Positions 7,392 to 14,231 are shown, counted from the stretch's first letter. The stretch: 15,624 nt of DNA from Deltaproteobacteria bacterium UBA2221 (GCA_002328485.1 DCUF01000038.1:1-15624), one strand, 5' to 3'. Notes: a model not told the origin generated them from the sequence alone. Numbers and translations are program-made.

Positions 7392-8257
7392 CCTTTGCTC
7401 TCTCCGTGCTCCTTCAGGATTTCGCCTATTCCGTCTGCAAGGGCTTTGAACTTTTCTCGGTACGTCGGGAGCGCCTCACAGATTAACAGCCCCTCTGAGT
7501 ATGACCTTGCGATCTCTCGGTCCTCAGGGAAACGGGCCAATACCGGTAGACTCCGCGTCTCGAGATATCTCTCCAAGGGCTCAAAGGCCCCGTTCTCGCG
7601 GTTTACAACGATCCCAACGGGGACTCCGAGGTTTGAGGCGACCGATACTGCCATCTTCAGGTCATGAAGGCCGAAGGGCGTCGGCTCCGTCACCATGACG
7701 ACGAGATCCGAGTCCCGTATGGTCTTGACCACCGGACAGGAGGTACCCGGGGGAGCGTCTATAATCTGGGTGTGGGAGGCCGCTCCCCGGGCTTTGACCT
7801 GTTCGATGAGGGGGATTGCCATGGGTTCCCCAATGTTGAGAACGCCATGCACAAAAGGTATCGCATCAGCAGTTTTTCCTGTCTCGATGAGCCCGATTTC
7901 CCTTGTACCTTCGGTGATGGCCTTCGTCGGACACACTAGGGTGCAAAGGCCGCAGCCATGGCACATGGGAGGTATGAGAAGCGTATTCGATGGAAGATTG
8001 ACGATGGCGCTGAACTGACAAACCTCGCCGCATTTGGCGCACGAGGTACAGCGCTTTTGGTCGATGATGGGTACCATGACGCTCGCACGTTCTTGGCGCT
8101 CGATAGCTGGTTTTAAAAAGATATGCCCGTTCGGCTCTTCGACATCACAGTCGAGATACTGTACCCGCTGGCCCTCGTAGGCCAAGAACCAGGCCAGATT
8201 GACGGCAATCGTCGTCTTCCCTGTTCCGCCCTTTCCGCTGGCAAAAGCAATTCTCAT
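7367..8257 (-). CDS. MinD-type P-loop ATPase with inserted ferredoxin domain, copy 1
   Basis: The 296-residue protein starts with Walker A GKGGTGKTT at 8-16, followed by DCDVEEPN at 37-43. A ferredoxin insert has C70-x2-C73-x2-C76-x3-C80 and C99-x2-C102-x2-C105-x3-C109, enough for two [4Fe-4S] clusters. The core continues with IIDAPPGTSCPVV. The family is the COG1149 MinD-type ATPase. With the gene that follows it forms the tandem pair typical of ORP loci, and the two probably act as a heterodimer (inferred). AGGAAG stands 5 bases before the ATG. It is 93 bp downstream of the zinc-ribbon gene, without an obvious promoter between. Confidence 0.93.
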   Translation of the reverse strand: MRIAFASGKGGTGKTTIAVNLAWFLAYEGQRVQYLDCDVEEPNGHIFLKPAIERQERASVMVPIIDQKRCTSCAKCGEVCQFSAIVNLPSNTLLIPPMCHGCGLCTLVCPTKAITEGTREIGLIETGKTADAIPFVHGVLNIGEPMAIPLIEQVKARGAASHTQIIDAPPGTSCPVVKTIRDSDLVVMVTEPTPFGLHDLKMAVSVASNLGVPVGIVVNRENGAFEPLERYLETRSLPVLARFPEDREIARSYSEGLLICEALPTYREKFKALADGIGEILKEHGESKGWQISANL

Positions 8258-8350
8258 ATGGTCTTCCTGTAAGATGCATCTCGTTCTATTGAGTGAAGCA
8301 GCAGCCGGCGCTACCCTGATGTGTGCCCTGTTCTGCCGCCCACATATACA

Positions 8351-8572
8351 TCACGCCCTAGTCATGGCAGATCCGCACTTTGGGCATTTCTGCTGAAAAC
8401 ACGGAGTTCCCCGATCGTGGGGTGTCCTCGTACCGCACTTTGGGCACAGACACTCTCCGCCCGGTCCCAAAGCCCGTCCACCTCGGCGGCCCCTGCCCGG
8501 TCCTCCCCTCCCTGCGCCTCCGCCCGGTACCGGCCCCTGGCCGGTAGGTCCTGTTCCGTCACCTTGTGGCAT
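8351..8572 (-). CDS. Small DUF5320-like zinc-ribbon protein, copy 2
   Basis: This 73-residue protein begins MPQGDGTGPTGQGPVPGGG, the N-terminal signature of DUF5320-type proteins that often sit beside NifX-type genes. A Gly/Arg-rich stretch leads to CLCPKCG, then PH-x2-GTPCFQQ, then CPKCGSAM. The Cys-rich half matches the protein at 3305-3523 nearly residue for residue, whereas the N-terminal parts differ. GGGAGG is 6 bases before the ATG. It lies 17 bp after the NifX-type gene. The role is unknown; the two CxxC pairs suggest one bound metal. Confidence 0.82.
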   Translation of the reverse strand: MPQGDGTGPTGQGPVPGGGAGRGGPGRGRRGGRALGPGGECLCPKCGTRTPHDRGTPCFQQKCPKCGSAMTRA

Positions 8573-8589
8573 GGGTTACCTCCCTTGAT

Positions 8590-8949
8590 TTACCAGTGGG
8601 AATCCACGTCAGCGCCGTCGAGCCGCTTCAACTGACCCTGTTCGAATCGCTGTATGGCCTCTCCAACAGTAACGTTGGCCACCGAATAGATCTCGATACC
8701 TGCTGCTTTTAACACCTGAAAAGCCTTGGGTCCGAAATGACCACTGATCACGGTTTTCGCACCGGCGTTTACCACGTTCTGGGCAGTCTGAATTCCGGCA
8801 CCCTGTGCCATGCCCATATTCGCCTTGTTGTCTATAACCTCAACAGCCTTCGTCCCGATATCGTAGACAACGAGCTTTTTGCACCTGCCGAATCGTTCAT
8901 CCACCGCACCCTGTAACGTACCGTCATTGCTTGTTACTGCTACCTTCAT
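8590..8949 (-). CDS. NifX/ORP-type domain protein, copy 3
   Basis: The 119-residue product is a NifX-type domain, MKVAVTSNDGTLQGAVDERF, followed by VVYDIGTKAVEVIDN, GAKTVISGHFGPKAFQVL and VTVGEAIQRFEQGQL. It is nearer to the classical ORP group (serial ERFGRC motif) than copies at 1049 and 14438. I chose ATG 8949 because AGGAGGGG stands just before it; the frame is open to 8967 without a better start. It is the first gene of the long minus-strand cluster and has a sigma-54-type promoter about 140 bp upstream. As first gene it is likely the carrier that the ATPases and scaffolds behind it serve (inferred). Confidence 0.92.
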   Translation of the reverse strand: MKVAVTSNDGTLQGAVDERFGRCKKLVVYDIGTKAVEVIDNKANMGMAQGAGIQTAQNVVNAGAKTVISGHFGPKAFQVLKAAGIEIYSVANVTVGEAIQRFEQGQLKRLDGADVDSHW

Positions 8950-9085
8950 AACCCCTCCTTCGAACAAACGGGCCGGCCACCCCTCACGATGGCCACCCTC
9001 CGTCCTACCGCTATTCTTTCCTGCCCCGCCCTGGCGGAGCTTCCAAACCTTATTGACGCTGCCCTTATCAATCTACAGGAGGAAT

Positions 9086-9101
9086 ATCAAACGGTGTGCC
9101 A
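9086..9101 (-). promoter_or_regulatory. Sigma-54 promoter of the main minus-strand cluster
   Basis: The minus strand reads TGGCACACCGTTTGAT, that is TGGCAC-N5-TTG with A at -12. It shares TGGCACA and TTG at the same spacing with the two other NifX promoters. The predicted transcription start is near 9075, giving a leader of about 125 bases before ATG 8949. Confidence 0.62.
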
Positions 9102-9120
9102 CAAAGCGATGAGTGTATCT

Positions 9121-9136
9121 TACTGTAAATACAGTA
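9121..9136. promoter_or_regulatory. Perfect dyad TACTGT-N4-ACAGTA
   Basis: The 6-bp arms are perfect with the spacer AAAT. It lies about 20 bp upstream of the -24 box at 9101, between promoter and candidate activator site. It may be a repressor or second activator site; no known consensus fits. Confidence 0.4.
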
Positions 9137-9198
9137 CTTACTTTGGTGGCTTGATGGCAGACAAGTGGAGTTTGCATCACTTACCGGCATTGTACTCT

Positions 9199-9220
9199 TG
9201 CATCATGCATCACCATGCAT
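9199..9220. promoter_or_regulatory. Candidate activator site (UAS) for the main cluster
   Basis: The minus strand holds ATGCATGATGCAAG, fitting ATGCA-N2-R-TGCA-R, with a further ATGCAT at 9215-9220. The centre is about 103 bp upstream of the -24 box. The site sits in the 466-bp region between the divergent genes starting at 8949 and 9416, so it could affect both. In the rest of that region I see only the promoter elements listed here. Confidence 0.5.
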
Positions 9221-9355
9221 TCTTCTTGCAACTGCCAGCCCTGGTAGTTCTTGTGAAGAAGAGATCTTCGTTCTCCCTTCTGCACCCTCCATCCTCTTCT
9301 TCTCAATATGATTCCTCGAAGTAATAACTGTAATGGCTCTCATGAGTACTTTCGA

Positions 9356-9386
9356 TTGGCACACAGGGCTGTTTTGTATGTATATT
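9356..9386 (+). promoter_or_regulatory. Possible sigma-70 promoter of yedE
   Basis: TTGGCA (9356-9361) and TATATT (9381-9386) are separated by 19 bp, which is long. The predicted start would lie about 25 bases before the yedE ATG. No better -35/-10 pair was found between 9221 and 9415. Confidence 0.25.
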
Positions 9387-9415
9387 CGTTGATCGTTAAT
9401 CAGAAGGAGAGAGCG

Positions 9416-10513
9416 ATGAGGAAAAACTTCTTTTCGTCCAGGTTCGGCATCATCGGGACCGGAATATTTATCGGTATTCTAGCAGCACTTCTGCAGAAGT
9501 GGGGAAACCCCGGAAACATGGGCGTTTGTGTGGCATGCTTCGACAGGGACATAGCCGGTGCCCTGGGTCTTCACAGGGCCGATGTGGTCCAGTACATGCG
9601 ACCCGAGATCATCGGTTTTGTCCTCGGGTCCTGTATCGCCGCCCTTTTCTTCAAGGAATTCAGGGCCCGTTCAGGCTCCAGCCCATTGGTCAGATTTGTC
9701 CTCGGGGTATTTGCAATGATCGGCGCCCTCGTCTTTCTGGGCTGTCCATGGCGGGCCCTGCTGCGCCTTGCCGGCGGTGACTGGAACGCCATATTCGGCA
9801 TTCTGGGTCTGGCAGTCGGTGTTTTTGCGGGGACCCTCTTTTTCCGAGGGGGATACGATCTTGGTCGATCGAACTCCAACCGTACAGGAGCGGGTTGGAT
9901 CATGCCTCTCATTATGCTCGGCTTTCTTGCCCTCATGTTCATCTTCCCACAGGTCCCAGGGGAGCCAAAGAGCGGGGTCCTTTTCTACAGCGTAAAGGGG
10001 CCGGGTTCGATGCACGCTCCTTTGCTCGTATCTCTTGTGGTGGGATTAGCCGTCGGCTTTGCGGCACAGCGGAGCCGCTTCTGCACCATGGGCGCCTTGC
10101 GCGACCTTTTTCTCTTCCGACAGACCCATCTGTTCATGGGTATCGTCGGTCTCGCGCTTGCAGCCTTCGTCACAAACCTTATCCTCGGTCAGTTCAAGCC
10201 TGGGTTCGCGGGCCAGCCTGTCGCCCACACGATGGGGATATGGAATTTTGCAGGCATGGCTCTCGCAGGGCTTGCCTTTGCCTTAGCAGGCGGATGTCCT
10301 GGACGGCAGCTTTTTCTCGCCGGTGAAGGGGACGGCGATGCCGGTATTTTCGTTCTCGGTATGATCACGGGTGCAGCTATTTCCCACAACTTCGGGCTCG
10401 CCAGTAGTCCGGCAGGTGTAGGGCCCTACGGTATTCCGGGTGTCATCATCGGTTTTCTGGTGTGTATCTTTATCGGCTTCGCAATGCGCAAAAGATCAGC
10501 CGTCGCTTCCTGA
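9416..10513 (+). CDS. yedE: YedE-type selenium transporter (YeeE/YedE family)
   Basis: This 365-residue integral membrane protein has about ten hydrophobic helices in two related halves. The N-terminus (GIIGTGIFIGILAALLQKWG, GNMGVCVACFDRDIAGALGL, PEIIGFVLGS) is the signature of the selenium-linked YedE group. The halves each carry a GCPxR element, GCPWR at 109-113 and GGCPGR at 292-297; RSRFCTMGALRD holds C223. Family members import sulfur or selenium species. The selenium assignment rests on this subgroup, on yedF next to it, and on the selenocysteine gene 3 kb away. ATG 9416 is chosen for the GAAGGAGA upstream and the conserved MRKNFFSSRFG; the frame reaches back to 9308 without a good ribosome site. 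Transport substrate not proven by sequence. Confidence 0.92.
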   Translation: MRKNFFSSRFGIIGTGIFIGILAALLQKWGNPGNMGVCVACFDRDIAGALGLHRADVVQYMRPEIIGFVLGSCIAALFFKEFRARSGSSPLVRFVLGVFAMIGALVFLGCPWRALLRLAGGDWNAIFGILGLAVGVFAGTLFFRGGYDLGRSNSNRTGAGWIMPLIMLGFLALMFIFPQVPGEPKSGVLFYSVKGPGSMHAPLLVSLVVGLAVGFAAQRSRFCTMGALRDLFLFRQTHLFMGIVGLALAAFVTNLILGQFKPGFAGQPVAHTMGIWNFAGMALAGLAFALAGGCPGRQLFLAGEGDGDAGIFVLGMITGAAISHNFGLASSPAGVGPYGIPGVIIGFLVCIFIGFAMRKRSAVAS

Positions 10514-10559
10514 TTGGTGGATAGAAACAGTTTATGGATTGATACAAAGGAGGTTTGCC

Positions 10560-10775
10560 ATGGATAACGTCGTTGATGCACGCGGTCTGTCCTGTCCCCA
10601 GCCAGTGCTGGAGACCCTCAACGTCATCAAAAAGCTCTCCAGCGGGACAGTGACCGTTCTCGTTGATAGCGAGACTTCGAAGGAGAACGTCACGAGGGCC
10701 GCCACCAGCTCAGGCTGGAATGTTGAGGATGTAACCGAAAAGGAAGGAGCATTCCAGATTATTTTGAAGAAATAA
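10560..10775 (+). CDS. yedF: TusA/SirA-like YedF protein
   Basis: The 71-residue protein is a single TusA/SirA domain: VDARGLSCPQPVLETLNVIK near the N-terminus, with the CPxP active cysteine C13, then VTVLVDSETSKENVTRAA and a closing GAFQIILKK. TusA-type proteins carry persulfide sulfur; YedF members are tied to selenium use and are usually beside yedE. Many selenium-linked YedF proteins have a second domain that is absent here. AAAGGAGG stands 6 bases before the ATG, an excellent ribosome site. It lies 46 bp after yedE and is surely in the same operon. The C-terminus meets the convergent Fe-S gene beyond a hairpin. Confidence 0.92.
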   Translation: MDNVVDARGLSCPQPVLETLNVIKKLSSGTVTVLVDSETSKENVTRAATSSGWNVEDVTEKEGAFQIILKK

Positions 10776-10879
10776 TCCTGTCCAGGAGAAGAATCGCGTA
10801 AACCAGTATTCAGACGCCGCCCATGGGGTGACAAAAACTATTCCTACCATGGCGCAAGGGACATCGAAGGACAGAAGTG

Positions 10880-10912
10880 TGCCAGGCCAGGATCGACGCC
10901 CCCGGCCTGGCA
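10880..10912. terminator. Hairpin between convergent yedF and the HdrD-like gene
   Basis: TGCCAGGCC (10880-10888) pairs with GGCCTGGCA (10904-10912) over a 15-base loop. It stands 104 bp after yedF and 6 bp from the stop of the HdrD-like gene. The plus strand continues with ATTTGTTTC, a weak T-run, so termination on the plus strand is plausible; in the other direction the hairpin follows the stop codon but lacks a T-run. Confidence 0.6.
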
Positions 10913-10918
10913 TTTGTT

Positions 10919-12019
10919 TCACTCGAGAGATTCGTAGATTATCTTGGCTATATACGTGATCTTCTTATCCAACTCGGCAGATTTGTTTGTAAAACCAAGG
11001 TTAAAGGTACAGAACGGACAGGGGCTGATGAGTTCCTTGGTCTCCGTCTTGGTCAGCATATCTCTTGCGATGTCGAATGAAAGGTCCTTGAAGGCCGATC
11101 TTACACCGCCGCCGGAGCCGCAGCAGGGCGTATTTTCTCGGGAGCTCGGCAGCTCGTGTACCTCGGCACCGCACCAGCGTAAGAGTTGGCGTGGTTCCTC
11201 TGTGTATCCCTCTGCCCGTCCCAGTCGGCAACTATCCTGGTAGGTCACGGTTCTATCGATTCTTCTTAAGCGGTCAGGAGAGTTCTTCAGGACGTTGTAT
11301 ATCTGCTGGACCACGTGAACGATCTCAAAATCCTTACTGCCCAGCACTTCCGGATAAAAATATTTAAAGCATTTGTAGCAACCATTGCAGGGAACGATGA
11401 TCTGCTTGATCCCCAGGGCCTTGAATCGCTCCACATTTTTTTGAAAATAGTCCCTTGCCTGGGCGATCTCCCCCGATTCGTACATATACGTCCCGCAGCA
11501 CCCCTCATCCTCTAGAATCATGAAGTCAACGCCCAGTTTCTTCAAGGCGAGATAGGAGTACTTCGCGGCGTCCTTTACAAGGTAGGAAGGCAGACAGCCG
11601 GCATAGAAGAGCGTTTCTGATTCATGGTGTTGGAAAGGTTCTGGCAGCCATTCGAGCCTTTTTGCGGGGTCTCCATTGACGGTATTTCCCTTTTCTAGCA
11701 GGTTCTGGATGACTTTCTTGTGGGCGGGCAACGGCCCCTTGCCGAGCTCGACCATCCGGTTACGGGCGAGAGCCACGATCTTACTGATTTCAATGCCCAT
11801 GGGGCAAACCACCTCGCAGGCGGAGCACTTGGAACAGGTGTAGAAACTCGCAATGGTGTCCTCATCCACCTCATTATCAACGAGCACCTTGCGGGCCAAC
11901 TCGACCCGCCGCTTCGGGGAGTAGAGGAGGTTCCCCGTCACCGTATAGGTAGGGCAAGCCTCGATACACGCATCGCAAGCGCTGCACGATTCAATCTGTT
12001 CGAGCCATTCTTGATCCAT
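10919..12019 (-). CDS. HdrD/GlpC-like Fe-S oxidoreductase with two CCG domains
   Basis: The 366-residue soluble protein begins with two [4Fe-4S] motifs, C12-x2-C15-x2-C18-x3-C22 and C62-x2-C65-x2-C68-x3-C72. Two CCG domains follow. The first has FYAGCLPSY, EDEGCCG and PCNGCYKC; the second has YQDSCRLGR, TPCCGSGGG and PCPFC. In heterodisulfide reductase HdrD/HdrB such domains hold the catalytic cluster that cleaves a disulfide; GlpC and lactate dehydrogenase LldE subunits share them. The physiological partner cannot be deduced: there is no Hdr or membrane subunit here. I chose ATG 12019 for AAAGGAG about 7 bases upstream; the frame extends to 12085 without conserved sequence. It is divergent from the DtxR-type regulator, which may control it. 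Confidence 0.92.
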   Translation of the reverse strand: MDQEWLEQIESCSACDACIEACPTYTVTGNLLYSPKRRVELARKVLVDNEVDEDTIASFYTCSKCSACEVVCPMGIEISKIVALARNRMVELGKGPLPAHKKVIQNLLEKGNTVNGDPAKRLEWLPEPFQHHESETLFYAGCLPSYLVKDAAKYSYLALKKLGVDFMILEDEGCCGTYMYESGEIAQARDYFQKNVERFKALGIKQIIVPCNGCYKCFKYFYPEVLGSKDFEIVHVVQQIYNVLKNSPDRLRRIDRTVTYQDSCRLGRAEGYTEEPRQLLRWCGAEVHELPSSRENTPCCGSGGGVRSAFKDLSFDIARDMLTKTETKELISPCPFCTFNLGFTNKSAELDKKITYIAKIIYESLE

Positions 12020-12161
12020 GTTGGCACTCCTTTTGGTAAGCTTCGTTGAGTTTGTTCGGTGTCGCAACACCCCTGGGGCCTGCATCCTGTGCCCAGCCGT
12101 CTCCGCTCATATTTTGCAGCGGTGATACCATGAGAACCAGGGGCCCGCCCGTCGCACCGGC

Positions 12162-12190
12162 TTGACTCGGCCATGCGAATCTGTTAAAAG
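12162..12190 (+). promoter_or_regulatory. Sigma-70 promoter of the DtxR-type regulator
   Basis: TTGACT (12162-12167) and TAAAAG (12185-12190) are 17 bp apart. Transcription would start near 12197, inside the dyad listed next, leaving a leader of about 43 bases. Confidence 0.5.
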
Positions 12191-12205
12191 TTAGACCATT
12201 CTAAC
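12190..12205. promoter_or_regulatory. Candidate DtxR-type operator
   Basis: GTTAGA-CCAT-TCTAAC is a perfect 6-bp dyad that covers the predicted transcription start of the regulator gene. The TTAG...CTAA arms resemble iron-box operators of DtxR/IdeR-type repressors. A repressor bound here would block its own transcription. Confidence 0.5.
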
Positions 12206-12239
12206 AAATGCACAGCCATCAAACAAGGGGGTACCAGAA

Positions 12240-12707
12240 TTGGGTGATTCGAAACTAAGTGCGACCCTGGAGGACTACCTTGAGAAGATCGCCGTCCTAA
12301 AACTAAGAAAAGGTGTAGCAAGGGTCAGGGATATCGGTGAGCTGATGGGTGTCAGGAACTCCAGCGTCACAAGTGCCCTCGCCACCCTTTCAAGGATGGG
12401 GCTTGCGGAACACGAACGGTACGGTTACATAGACTTGACGGCAGAAGGCGAAAAGGCAGCCGCTGCCGTACAAAATCGCCACACCATCCTTTATAATTTC
12501 TTGACGTCCGTACTCAACATTCCGCCGGCCACGGCCGAAGAGGACGCCTGCAGTATAGAACACTGCGTAAGCACTGAAACGCTGGCCAAATTCTCCATGT
12601 TTCTTGAATTTGTAAAAAGCTGTTCCAAACCGGACAAGCCCGAGTGCCTAAAAATGTTCGACCAGTACGTACAAACAGGCGTTCGGTCGGGATGTACGGG
12701 GAACTGA
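12240..12707 (+). CDS. DtxR/MntR-family metal-dependent transcriptional repressor
   Basis: The 155-residue protein has an N-terminal winged helix (residues 5-75; VRDIGELMGVRNSSVTSALATL, GLAEHERYGYIDLTAEG) and a dimerisation/metal domain. H81, C104, E107 and H108 (ACSIEHCVS) fall at the exact spacings of H79, C102, E105 and H106 of DtxR, with Cys kept as in DtxR rather than Glu as in MntR. Y85 and E100 replace two ancillary ligands (E83, H98 in DtxR). There is no C-terminal SH3-like domain. Such repressors sense Fe(II) or Mn(II). The start is TTG 12240, with GGGGG eight bases before it. Two extra Cys residues lie near the C-terminus. It is 16 bp ahead of the J-domain gene. Confidence 0.88.
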   Translation: MGDSKLSATLEDYLEKIAVLKLRKGVARVRDIGELMGVRNSSVTSALATLSRMGLAEHERYGYIDLTAEGEKAAAAVQNRHTILYNFLTSVLNIPPATAEEDACSIEHCVSTETLAKFSMFLEFVKSCSKPDKPECLKMFDQYVQTGVRSGCTGN

Positions 12708-12723
12708 TTTCAGGGGGTATCAC

Positions 12724-13353
12724 ATGTCCTACAGCAACTACTACGACATTTTGGGATTGGGCCAGGAGGCTTCGGACGACGAGATAAAAAAGGCGTATAG
12801 AAGGCTCGCCCTGGAGTGTCACCCCGACCATCACCCTGAAGACCCTGACCTGGAAGAAAAATTCAAGCTCGTCACTGAGGCGTACTCTATCCTGGGTGAT
12901 ACGGACAAAAGACGGGCCTATGATCTACGGGCTAAGCGGGCGGGAATGCGTGACGACTTCTTCGACCCGTCCCCTGAGGGCATGTTCTGGCAATTCGTCC
13001 AGTCCGAAGGGTTCGACCTCCGGAAAGCACGGTGTATGGGTGGTATCAAAAATTGCAGAAGGGGTCAAGGCTTCGCGGACGCAGCAGCCGGAGACGGCTC
13101 CATTTACGAGGTATCGATCACGCCAACGGAGGCCGCCCTCGGGACTCGAAAGGAGATCCTCGTACGAACATGGGGGAATAAAAGAAAATGCACATTCAGG
13201 CTGCCTCCCGGAGTTGAGTCGGGCTACCATTTTAGATTGGTCCTCGACAGGGCCAAAGGTATATCTATCTTCGTGAGGGTAAAGATTGTAGACGAGACGG
13301 CCGAAATCACCGCCGATTCAACACGGGCTGATGTGGACGGAGGCCACGCGTGA
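12724..13353 (+). CDS. J-domain (DnaJ/CbpA-like) co-chaperone without zinc finger
   Basis: The 209-residue protein opens with a J-domain at residues 5-67 with the HPD motif at 33-35 (ECHPDHHPED), which stimulates DnaK-type ATPases. Residues 70-125 form a linker without a Gly/Phe-rich repeat or zinc-finger repeats. Residues 125-195 look like one substrate-binding beta domain (YEVSITPTEAALGTRKEI, FRLPPGVESGYHFRLVL), so it is a shortened CbpA-like protein. It is probably cotranscribed with the DtxR-type repressor 16 bp upstream, a setting in which it may be metal-regulated (inferred). No clear terminator is seen in the 86 bp before the convergent peroxiredoxin gene. Confidence 0.9.
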   Translation: MSYSNYYDILGLGQEASDDEIKKAYRRLALECHPDHHPEDPDLEEKFKLVTEAYSILGDTDKRRAYDLRAKRAGMRDDFFDPSPEGMFWQFVQSEGFDLRKARCMGGIKNCRRGQGFADAAAGDGSIYEVSITPTEAALGTRKEILVRTWGNKRKCTFRLPPGVESGYHFRLVLDRAKGISIFVRVKIVDETAEITADSTRADVDGGHA

Positions 13354-13439
13354 CATGACCTCCCGAAAAGGCAGACAGGTTCTCGTCGGTCGGCCCCTCA
13401 ACAACCGCCCCGGCACGTCGATCTGAGCGGGAGGGGGTT

Positions 13440-14156
13440 CTAAAAAGCCATATCGGGTTTCCAGACCTCCCACACCCTCCCAACAAGATCCGGTCCGGGC
13501 TGCAGCGTCGGTCTGCCTGGCTGCCAACCGGAAGGCGTCGCTTCTCCCGTCGCCCGAACATGTTGAAACGCCTTAACCTGCCGGATGAATTCAGCCACAT
13601 TCCGTCCTACCGGCGGGGTCAGAACCTCCATGGCCTGAATGATGCCATCAGGATCAATGATGAACCGTCCCCTGATGTCCACGCCCGCATCGTCATCATA
13701 CACACCGTAGACTTTACCGATGAGACCACCCACATCAGTTAACATGGGAAAAGGAATCCCTCCCGGTACCATCTTCGACAGCTCCTGCTCCTGCCACATC
13801 TTATGTACGAAGCGGCTATCCATGCTGATGGTCATGATCTGAACGCCGAGAGCCTCAATTTCCTCCCGTTTGACGGCAACTGCCGACAATTCAGTCGGTC
13901 AGACGAAGGTGAAATCACCCGGATAGAAACAGAGAACGACCCATTTCCCTTTGAATTCAGACAGCGTCATGTTCCTGAAGCCTCCGTCCACGTAGGCACT
14001 TGCCTCAAAATCAGGAGCCGGTTTCCCTACCCTTGCCGTCATCTGCATCACCTCCCTTTGAACGGACTGCGTTGCCACACCCTCTGTGGCGGTTCCGATG
14101 CCCGGTGCGATGGGACCCTTCGCCGGTTTGACACATGAATCCTTTGCTTGCGACAT
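13440..14156 (-). CDS. prxU: Selenocysteine-containing peroxiredoxin (PrxU), TGA read as Sec
   Basis: The whole frame from ATG 14156 to 13440 is open except for a single in-frame TGA at 13899-13901. That codon is residue 86 in the peroxiredoxin motif YPGDFTFV-U-PTELS, where the peroxidatic Cys normally stands. Both halves are well conserved (ARVGKPAPDF, WVVLCFYPGDF, DIRGRFIIDPDGII). A SECIS-like hairpin follows the TGA. Peroxiredoxins reduce peroxides; Sec makes the attack faster. The usual resolving Cys (VCP near the C-terminus) is replaced by A-T-P (T207), so only C8 and C76 remain as possible partners for a selenylsulfide. AAGGAGG is five bases before ATG 14156; an ATG at 14174 is in frame but has the ribosome site inside it. 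The total length of 238 residues is usual for AhpC/Prx6-type proteins. Confidence 0.9.
13870..13889 (-). promoter_or_regulatory. SECIS-like hairpin of prxU
   Basis: On the minus strand TTG-T-CGGC-AGTT-GCCG-T-CAA folds into a four-pair upper stem and a three-pair lower stem separated by a U-U position. The apical AGUU starts about 17 bases after the TGA and includes GU as in the E. coli fdhF element, whose upper stem likewise has a bulged U. A second, closer hairpin (CCGAC / GTCGG) competes. Confidence 0.65.
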
Positions 14157-14202
14157 CGCCGCCTCCTTAGTCATTACTGGTTTCGATGAGTAGCGTGCTT
14201 AA

Positions 14203-14231
14203 TATCTAATGACCGCATACCGAATAATCAA
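14203..14231 (-). promoter_or_regulatory. Possible sigma-70 promoter of prxU
   Basis: TTGATT (14226-14231) and TAGATA (14203-14208) are 17 bp apart on the minus strand. Transcription would begin near 14196, about 40 bases before ATG 14156. The -10 match is poor. Confidence 0.3.

Noticed and set aside
9121..9136. LexA (SOS) box
   Set aside because: The gammaproteobacterial box needs CTGT-N8-ACAG; here the spacer is N4.
8989..9324. Plus-strand open frame in the divergent region
   Set aside because: It has no family resemblance, is rich in low-complexity residues and runs through the promoter and dyads of the minus-strand cluster.
12021..12036. Plus-strand TGGCAC-N5-TTGG as a fourth sigma-54 promoter before the DtxR-type gene
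   Set aside because: It coincides with the ribosome site of the HdrD-like gene read backwards, lies about 200 bp from the gene, and no candidate activator dyad is near.
13440..14174. Two separate short genes, or a nonsense-mutated peroxiredoxin
   Set aside because: The frame is identical on both sides of the TGA, the TGA replaces exactly the catalytic residue, and a SECIS-like hairpin follows. No other disruption exists.
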